In this document: piece by piece, positions 52,776-57,435 of the stretch
Layout of the letters: the number at the start of each line of letters is the position of its first letter
Numbering within the stretch: the first letter of the stretch is position 1
From: an uncultured Gammaproteobacteria bacterium
Lineage (GTDB): Bacteria > Pseudomonadota > Gammaproteobacteria > Pseudomonadales > Litorivicinaceae
Assembly: GCA_913057215.1 (NCBI GenBank)
Contig: CAJXNQ010000008.1
Span: 1 to 57,435 of the forward strand
Direction: 5' to 3'
Length of the DNA: 57,435 nt
The notes under the pieces: model-generated
Database searches by the model: none
Told to the model about the DNA's origin: nothing
What the model saw: the letters and a program-made list of their open reading frames with translations, nothing else
Translations under genes and position numbers: made by a program

Positions 52776-54437
52776 TCAACTGTGATAAAGCGCATCCAGT
52801 GCCGCTTGATGACGGGCGATCAAGGCGTGGCGCTTGACCTTTTGCGTAGGCGTCAGCAGTCCATTCTCAAGCGTTGCCGGCTCATCAATCACCACCCACT
52901 TCCGGATGTGTTGATGCACAGACAGCGATGCATTGACCCGTTTAACCGCCTGACGGATGGCATCATCCACGGATTCACTGCCCTCACGCACCGATTCCGA
53001 AGGGTAAATCAGTGCAGCCAGCCATGGACGGCCGTCACCGGTGACAACAACCTGCTCGATCTCAGGCTCGAATCCAAGGGCCTGTTCCAGTGGCGCCGGT
53101 GCAATGTTCTCGCCGCCTGAATTGATAATCAGGTCTTTGAGTCGACCGACAATCCGAATGTGCCCATCAGCATCGATCTCAGCGAGATCCCCGGTATGCA
53201 ACCAGCCGTCGATAATGGTCTGCGCTGTTGCCTCGGGGTTTTTCCAATACCCCTGCATCACCAGCTCACCGCGCACCTTGAGCTCACCCGCATCACTTAA
53301 GGCCACCTCAACCCCAGACAGCGGTGGACCCACGGTGTCCAGTCGCACCGCACCCGGGCGATTGACACTGATCACGGGTGAAGCTTCGGTTTGTCCATAG
53401 CCCTGTAAAATCCCGACGCCGAGACTTGTAAAGAATTTGGCAATCTCCGGATTTAAAGCGGCACCGCCGGATACAAAATACAAAAGCTCACCACCAAAGC
53501 GTTGGCGGACCTTGGTACGGACCAAACGCTCACAGAGTGCGTTCAACATCCGGTCTTTCAGGCTGCGTTCGGCAGGCGCCTGTGCGCCAAGACGGAGTGT
53601 CTCCTGAAAGAGCCATCGCTGCACGCCGGAGGCCTTTGCCACCTGCTGGGTGATTCGCGTGTACAGCAGTTCGTATAAACGCGGCACCGCCGTCATCAGC
53701 GTCGGTCGGACCGTTTGCATTTCACTGGCCAAACGGTCCAGGCTGTCGCAATAGAAAATCTCGCTCTCGGTCGCAAAGGGCAGATGTAAGCCCGCCATGA
53801 ATTCATACGCGTGGGCCAGTGGTAAGAACGACAAAAAGCGCTGCGGTCGATTCAGGTCCGCCTCCCGCAGCACGTCCAACACACTGGCGACGTTCGCGGC
53901 GATATTTTGATGGGTCAGCGTCACGATCTTGGGCTGACCGTGGGTTCCTGAGGTGGCAATCAGCGCATAGATCGCAGCACCTGAGACCTCTGGATAATCC
54001 ACTTCGGTGGGCGCATCCAGACTTGGAAACAGTGTTTCAGATTGCACCTCGACCGTAAGACACGGAATCGTGCGCGCGCCGGTCACCTCCTGAATGACTG
54101 ACCCCATGTGCACTGAGGTCACACAGGCCTTGGGTTCAGTCGCATCAATCAGATATTCAATGTCGGCCCGTTGATGGGTCGTGTAGACAGGCACCAACGC
54201 CAAACCCAACCGTGCGCAGGCAAAGGCGACAACCGCCCACTCCGGGCGATTCTCCATTTGGATCAACACACGATCGCCCAGGACCAGATGCTGGCCCACC
54301 AACCAGTGCGACAGCGCACCGATGGCTCGATCCACATCAGCCACCGTATAGGCAGCCCAGGCCTCGCCCACTCGGGCGTGTAGACAGGGTTGCATGCCGC
54401 GACTCGACACCCTGCGGTCAAATGATTCAGCGAGCAT
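52776..54437 (-). CDS. Long-chain acyl-CoA synthetase family protein (AMP-binding)
   Basis: A 553-residue ANL-superfamily adenylate-forming enzyme. The P-loop-like motif is YALIATSGTHGQPKIVTLTH (canonical TSGTTGxPK with His replacing the second Thr). The A5 motif is LQGYGQTEASPVIS and the A7/A8 region WLHTGDLAEIDADGHIRIVG. The tail DALIARHQAALDALYHS lies after the catalytic-Lys segment LENGLLTPTQKVKR. It probably activates long-chain fatty acids to acyl-CoA, as FAA1/FadD15-type enzymes do. AAGGG precedes the ATG. Confidence 0.92.
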   Translation of the reverse strand: MLAESFDRRVSSRGMQPCLHARVGEAWAAYTVADVDRAIGALSHWLVGQHLVLGDRVLIQMENRPEWAVVAFACARLGLALVPVYTTHQRADIEYLIDATEPKACVTSVHMGSVIQEVTGARTIPCLTVEVQSETLFPSLDAPTEVDYPEVSGAAIYALIATSGTHGQPKIVTLTHQNIAANVASVLDVLREADLNRPQRFLSFLPLAHAYEFMAGLHLPFATESEIFYCDSLDRLASEMQTVRPTLMTAVPRLYELLYTRITQQVAKASGVQRWLFQETLRLGAQAPAERSLKDRMLNALCERLVRTKVRQRFGGELLYFVSGGAALNPEIAKFFTSLGVGILQGYGQTEASPVISVNRPGAVRLDTVGPPLSGVEVALSDAGELKVRGELVMQGYWKNPEATAQTIIDGWLHTGDLAEIDADGHIRIVGRLKDLIINSGGENIAPAPLEQALGFEPEIEQVVVTGDGRPWLAALIYPSESVREGSESVDDAIRQAVKRVNASLSVHQHIRKWVVIDEPATLENGLLTPTQKVKRHALIARHQAALDALYHS

Positions 54438-54476
54438 GTGCAGCCCTTGTTGTTATGTGAAATCCAGCCGTTGGCT

Positions 54477-54629
54477 TTAGCCGACCTGCATCCGCGTCTC
54501 AAGTGACGGACTCAGACTGCCTTGTTTCCAATTCTCGCCCGCATCATCCCAGTGCCCATCGCTGCATCCGAGCGTAAACACCATGGCGACGAGTAGAAGT
54601 CCAGACCGAAGCATTGTGAGTAACTGCAT
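54477..54629 (-). CDS. Small lipoprotein of unknown function
   Basis: A 50-residue frame starting MQLLTMLRSGLLLVAMVFTL and then GC, an acceptable lipobox with Cys22 as the lipid site. The 29-residue mature part SDGHWDDAGENWKQGSLS and onward is polar with two Trp. A near-perfect ribosome-binding site AGGAGG lies 8 bases upstream of the ATG, which strongly supports expression. It sits between ggt and the acyl-CoA ligase on the same strand. I recognise no family. Confidence 0.75.
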   Translation of the reverse strand: MQLLTMLRSGLLLVAMVFTLGCSDGHWDDAGENWKQGSLSPSLETRMQVG

Positions 54630-54701
54630 ACAATCATCCTCCTGTTCTAATTAAGAAATTGGCGCCCTCTCACCATTTTCAAGTCAAACGATGTGTATAT
54701 C

Positions 54702-56444
54702 TCAACGACCGCGCCCGACGCCCTCCCGTCGCGGATCAGCGCCTCCGATCAATCCCGATTCGGTCACCTCAATCACGTGCAATCCGCTATTGAGATTCCG
54801 AACCTTCAGGTTCTCATGTCCGCGGCTTTCGAGCGCAGTCCGCCATGCATCGGACCAAGTATTCTCTTCTATATCCACCGCGCCATTGCGACTGGCAATC
54901 CGCCCGAAATTGACCGCTTGTTGCGGCGTCATCCCGAAATCAATCAAACCCACAAGGGTCTGCGCGACATAGTTGATGATGCGGCTGCCACCGGGCGAAC
55001 CGAGGACGTACTTCAGCCGTCCATCGGGCCCGTACACAATCGTCGGCGCCATCGAACTTCGAGGCCGCTTCCCTGCTTCCACCCGATTCGCAATCGGCCG
55101 TCCCTCGCGCGATGCGGCCAAGGAAAAGTCTGTGAGTTCGTTATTCAATAAGAACCCCTGCACCAAAAGACCGGATCCAAACCCGCTCTCAATGGTGGTG
55201 GTTAAGGACACGGCGTTGCCGTCGCGATCGACAATCGATACGTGACTGGTGCCGGCGCGCTCCCGATCCGTGTCAGAGACCAACGCCCATTCAGATCCCG
55301 GTGGTTGACCGGCTTCAGTCGGTGTCTCCAGAGCCGAGTCCAGACTGATCAATGCTGCGCGCGATGCCAAGTAATCCAGATCAAGCAGACCTGCGACCGG
55401 GACTGAGACAAAATCAGAATCGGCGATGTAGCGATTGCGGTCGGCGTATGCAAGCTTTGAGGCTTCGATGAACAGGTGCCAGGGCTCCACATCCGTCCAT
55501 TGATATCGACTCAGATCGAACTGCTCAAGCAACGCCAGCGTTTGCGCCACCGTCAGCGCACCCGACGACGGTGGTCCCATGCCACAAATGCGATGATCCC
55601 GATATTCACTACAGACCGCCGGTCTTTCCACAACACGGTAATCGTTTAAATCCGAGCTCCGTAAACGACCGGGATTCACCGGACTCCCACGCACCGCGGA
55701 CACAATCGCTGAACCAATCGAGCCCGTATAGAAGGCATCTGGCCCCTCCTCAGCAATACGTGACAAGGTCTCAGCAAAGGATTGATTACGAAGCACTTCG
55801 CCGGCTTCGAGGGGTGCACCATCTGGGAAAAAATAACGGCGCGCCTCGGGAAACTGTTTCAGTCGTTCGCCACCATATCCCGACAACGCATTGGCCAAGC
55901 GCGGTGTCACAGTGAAGCCGTCAGCCGCCAGCTCAATGGCCGGTGCCAGAAGGTCAGCCCAGGGAATCCGTCCGTATCGCGCATGCGCTTCAGCCATCAA
56001 TGCAAGCGTCCCAGGTGTTCCGACCGACAAGCCTCCCGGCACGACCTCGGGCCAACGCCTCGGCACTCCGTCTGCATCGAAAAACAACTCAGGGGTTGCA
56101 TCCATGGGCGCTGTTTCGCGTCCATCCAATGTTGTAACGGTCTGTGTGTCTGCATCATGGAGCACCAAAAATGCACCCCCGCCAATGCCCGAGCTTTGTG
56201 GTTCGACCAGATTGAGGACCATTTGCACGGCAACCATCGCGTCAATGGCGTGCCCTCCCTCAGCCAACACGCGTGCACCCACATCTGCAGCCACGGGGTG
56301 TGCGGCCACGACCATCTCGGTGCGCGCTGTGAACGCGGACTTGTCTTCAACGGCAGTGGTTGCTTCGGGCTGGAGTTCAGTGGCGTGTACAGCGATGGAC
56401 AGGATCCACATGAGGCATCCAAGGATGGCACTGCTGGTTTTCAT
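54702..56444 (-). CDS. ggt: Gamma-glutamyltranspeptidase
   Basis: A 580-residue N-terminal-nucleophile hydrolase that cleaves glutathione in the periplasm. A signal peptide (about 1-21, ending VHA) precedes AAHPVAADVGARVLAEGGHA, DAMVAVQMVLNLVEPQSSGI with GGG, and the autoprocessing site at the Thr of AGTSHVSIVDRDGNAVSLTT, where large and small subunits separate. GSPGGSRIINYVAQTLV forms part of the gamma-glutamyl site. GGGAG precedes the ATG. The length equals E. coli Ggt (580). Confidence 0.96.
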   Translation of the reverse strand: MKTSSAILGCLMWILSIAVHATELQPEATTAVEDKSAFTARTEMVVAAHPVAADVGARVLAEGGHAIDAMVAVQMVLNLVEPQSSGIGGGAFLVLHDADTQTVTTLDGRETAPMDATPELFFDADGVPRRWPEVVPGGLSVGTPGTLALMAEAHARYGRIPWADLLAPAIELAADGFTVTPRLANALSGYGGERLKQFPEARRYFFPDGAPLEAGEVLRNQSFAETLSRIAEEGPDAFYTGSIGSAIVSAVRGSPVNPGRLRSSDLNDYRVVERPAVCSEYRDHRICGMGPPSSGALTVAQTLALLEQFDLSRYQWTDVEPWHLFIEASKLAYADRNRYIADSDFVSVPVAGLLDLDYLASRAALISLDSALETPTEAGQPPGSEWALVSDTDRERAGTSHVSIVDRDGNAVSLTTTIESGFGSGLLVQGFLLNNELTDFSLAASREGRPIANRVEAGKRPRSSMAPTIVYGPDGRLKYVLGSPGGSRIINYVAQTLVGLIDFGMTPQQAVNFGRIASRNGAVDIEENTWSDAWRTALESRGHENLKVRNLNSGLHVIEVTESGLIGGADPRREGVGRGR

Positions 56445-56542
56445 AAGATCTCCCTCGAATTGACCCGTGCGCGCTGCACTCCATTGAATTGTTACACTAC
56501 CGTACTATGCCTACTCAATGTTCACCAACGACCGGAGATCCT

Positions 56543-57343
56543 GTGCTTCGTGCCCTTAGTTTCATCAGCGTTTGCGCAGTCATCGCCGCGATTATTCTGG
56601 CAATGCACGACACCACAGCAACATTGAAGCGCTGGATCGTCGAAGATCCTGACCTCCCACCACTGAAAGTCGCGGTCTTCGCCGACTTCCACTTCTCATC
56701 CTTGCGGGATGTGCAGGCACTTGCCGACCTCAAGCGTCAAATCATCGTCGAAGCACCGGATGTGGTGCTTTTTGCCGGTGATTATCTTGGAAACCCGAGT
56801 CTCTTGAACCAAATCTCGCGGATCGAGATCGCCACTGGGCTTGCGGCACTGGCGCATCCACGACCTGCATTTGCGGTGCTTGGTAATCACGACAATTGGG
56901 ACGCTCGCGATGCCTGGCTGGCCGCGTTTGCATCGACAGCCATCCGTGTCCTAGAAAACAAGACGGTCACGCTGGATATTGCAGACCAAACCCTCTGTAT
57001 CCGGGGCATTGGAGATGCCTATTCGGGCTATGCTGAACGCACTCCGATTCCAGATGCGTGCGGCGGCGCAGTCATCACATTAACGCATGATCCGGCGGGA
57101 TTGTTACTCGACGAGACGCCGCTGGCCAGTCTCAGCGTGGCCGGACATACCCACTGTGGACAAATCGCATTTCCATGGCTCGGAGCGCTCATTATCCCGA
57201 CCAATGCACCGCCAGACATGCATTGTGGGCTGTACCAAAAAAACCACGTCGGGCTGACCTCGGCCGGACTTGGTGCCTCAATCGTTCCGATCCGACTGGG
57301 GCCGGATACGGCACCGAGCTGGGACATTCTCGAGATCAACTGA
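56543..57343 (+). CDS. Membrane-anchored calcineurin-like metallophosphoesterase
   Basis: About 266 residues. An N-terminal anchor (LSFISVCAVIAAIILAM) is followed by the metallophosphoesterase motifs VAVFADFHFSSL (DxH), VVLFAGDYLGNPSL, AVLGNHDNWD, ITLTHDP and VAGHTHCGQIAFPW. It resembles YkuE/YaeI-type phosphodiesterases of the cell envelope. I prefer the GTG at 56543, which has GGAG 5 bases upstream; the ATG at 56507 adds 12 residues without a ribosome-binding site. It is divergent from ggt. Confidence 0.9.
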   Translation: MLRALSFISVCAVIAAIILAMHDTTATLKRWIVEDPDLPPLKVAVFADFHFSSLRDVQALADLKRQIIVEAPDVVLFAGDYLGNPSLLNQISRIEIATGLAALAHPRPAFAVLGNHDNWDARDAWLAAFASTAIRVLENKTVTLDIADQTLCIRGIGDAYSGYAERTPIPDACGGAVITLTHDPAGLLLDETPLASLSVAGHTHCGQIAFPWLGALIIPTNAPPDMHCGLYQKNHVGLTSAGLGASIVPIRLGPDTAPSWDILEIN

Positions 57344-57357
57344 ATTGCACTGGTGAA

Positions 57358-57435
57358 CGGGAGAGTCCGTTACCCTCTAGGTTTGCAGCAATCTGCTGAA
57401 AGACCCAATAGGTACTCTCGAGCATTTGCGAGCAG
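57358..57435 (+). other. Unassigned terminal stretch with three small hairpins
   Basis: Three short stems follow one another: AACGG/CCGTT (about 57357-57372), CAGCA/TGCTG (about 57387-57399) and CTCG/CGAG near the window end. They match no RNA family I recognise. They could be a terminator region or the leader of a gene beyond the window, or chance. Confidence 0.25.

Noticed and set aside
57344-57435. The window end considered as a riboswitch or known small RNA.
   Set aside because: The short stems do not fit glycine, TPP, FMN, SRP, RNase P or tmRNA landmarks, and the sequence is cut by the window edge.

Overview
The window looks like chromosomal DNA from a gammaproteobacterial chemolithoautotroph, probably a marine or saline sulfur oxidiser. 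The gammaproteobacterial gene order tig-clpP-clpX-lon-hupB-ppiD and homologues of the E. coli mltD/gloB/yafS/rnhA/dnaQ block point to the class. A complete alpha-carboxysome locus with form IA RubisCO points to CO2 fixation. A periplasmic rhodanese next to a YeeE/TsuA-type transporter suggests thiosulfate or sulfane-sulfur use. An Mrp antiporter and a BicA bicarbonate transporter fit a sodium-rich habitat. This placement is inference from gene content; no rRNA or sulfur-oxidation (sox) genes are in view.

Layout. 1-4953 (minus): the start of an Mrp/Mnh antiporter operon (mrpA-B-C and a truncated mrpD) and a MscS channel. 5056-5140: tRNA-Leu(UAG). 5214-16246 (plus): proteostasis genes tig, clpP, clpX, lon, hupB and ppiD, then sohB, rnhA, dnaQ and nudC. 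16227-25711: mltD-gloB-fabI (minus), a YafS-like methyltransferase, a YdiJ-type oxidoreductase, YcgN, an alpha/beta hydrolase, PpnP, a DUF1330 protein and an AlkA-type glycosylase. 25722-37214: the carbon-fixation island. 37223-39899 (minus): rhodanese, YeeE, an unnamed 57-residue membrane protein and ogt. 39995-42524 (minus): a TIGR03643 protein, pgi and an acidic hypothetical. 42576-50147 (plus): a five-gene Yej/Opp-type peptide ABC transporter, 3-hydroxybutyrate dehydrogenase and a dienelactone-hydrolase-like protein. 50181-56444 (minus): MAPEG protein, ChrA, a PhoD-like phosphatase, an acyl-CoA ligase, a 50-residue lipoprotein and gamma-glutamyltranspeptidase. 56543-57343: a metallophosphoesterase.

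The carbon-fixation island has two converging arms. The minus arm is cbbL-cbbS-csoS2-csoSCA-csoS4A-csoS4B-csoS1-csoS1-acRAF-mcdA-mcdB-cbbR: enzyme, scaffold, carbonic anhydrase, shell, RubisCO assembly factor, carboxysome positioning and the LysR regulator. The plus arm is bicA-csoS1D-Nudix. Together they import bicarbonate, build and distribute carboxysomes, and regulate the set. No CbbQ/CbbO activase or bacterioferritin gene is in the window. CsoS2 is unusually short, with a single cysteine-bearing middle repeat.

Coding density is very high. Many neighbours overlap by 1-8 bases on the same strand, and several convergent pairs overlap at their 3' ends. No gene-free stretch exceeds about 150 bases. 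No insertion sequence, CRISPR array, integrase, attachment site or rRNA was seen.
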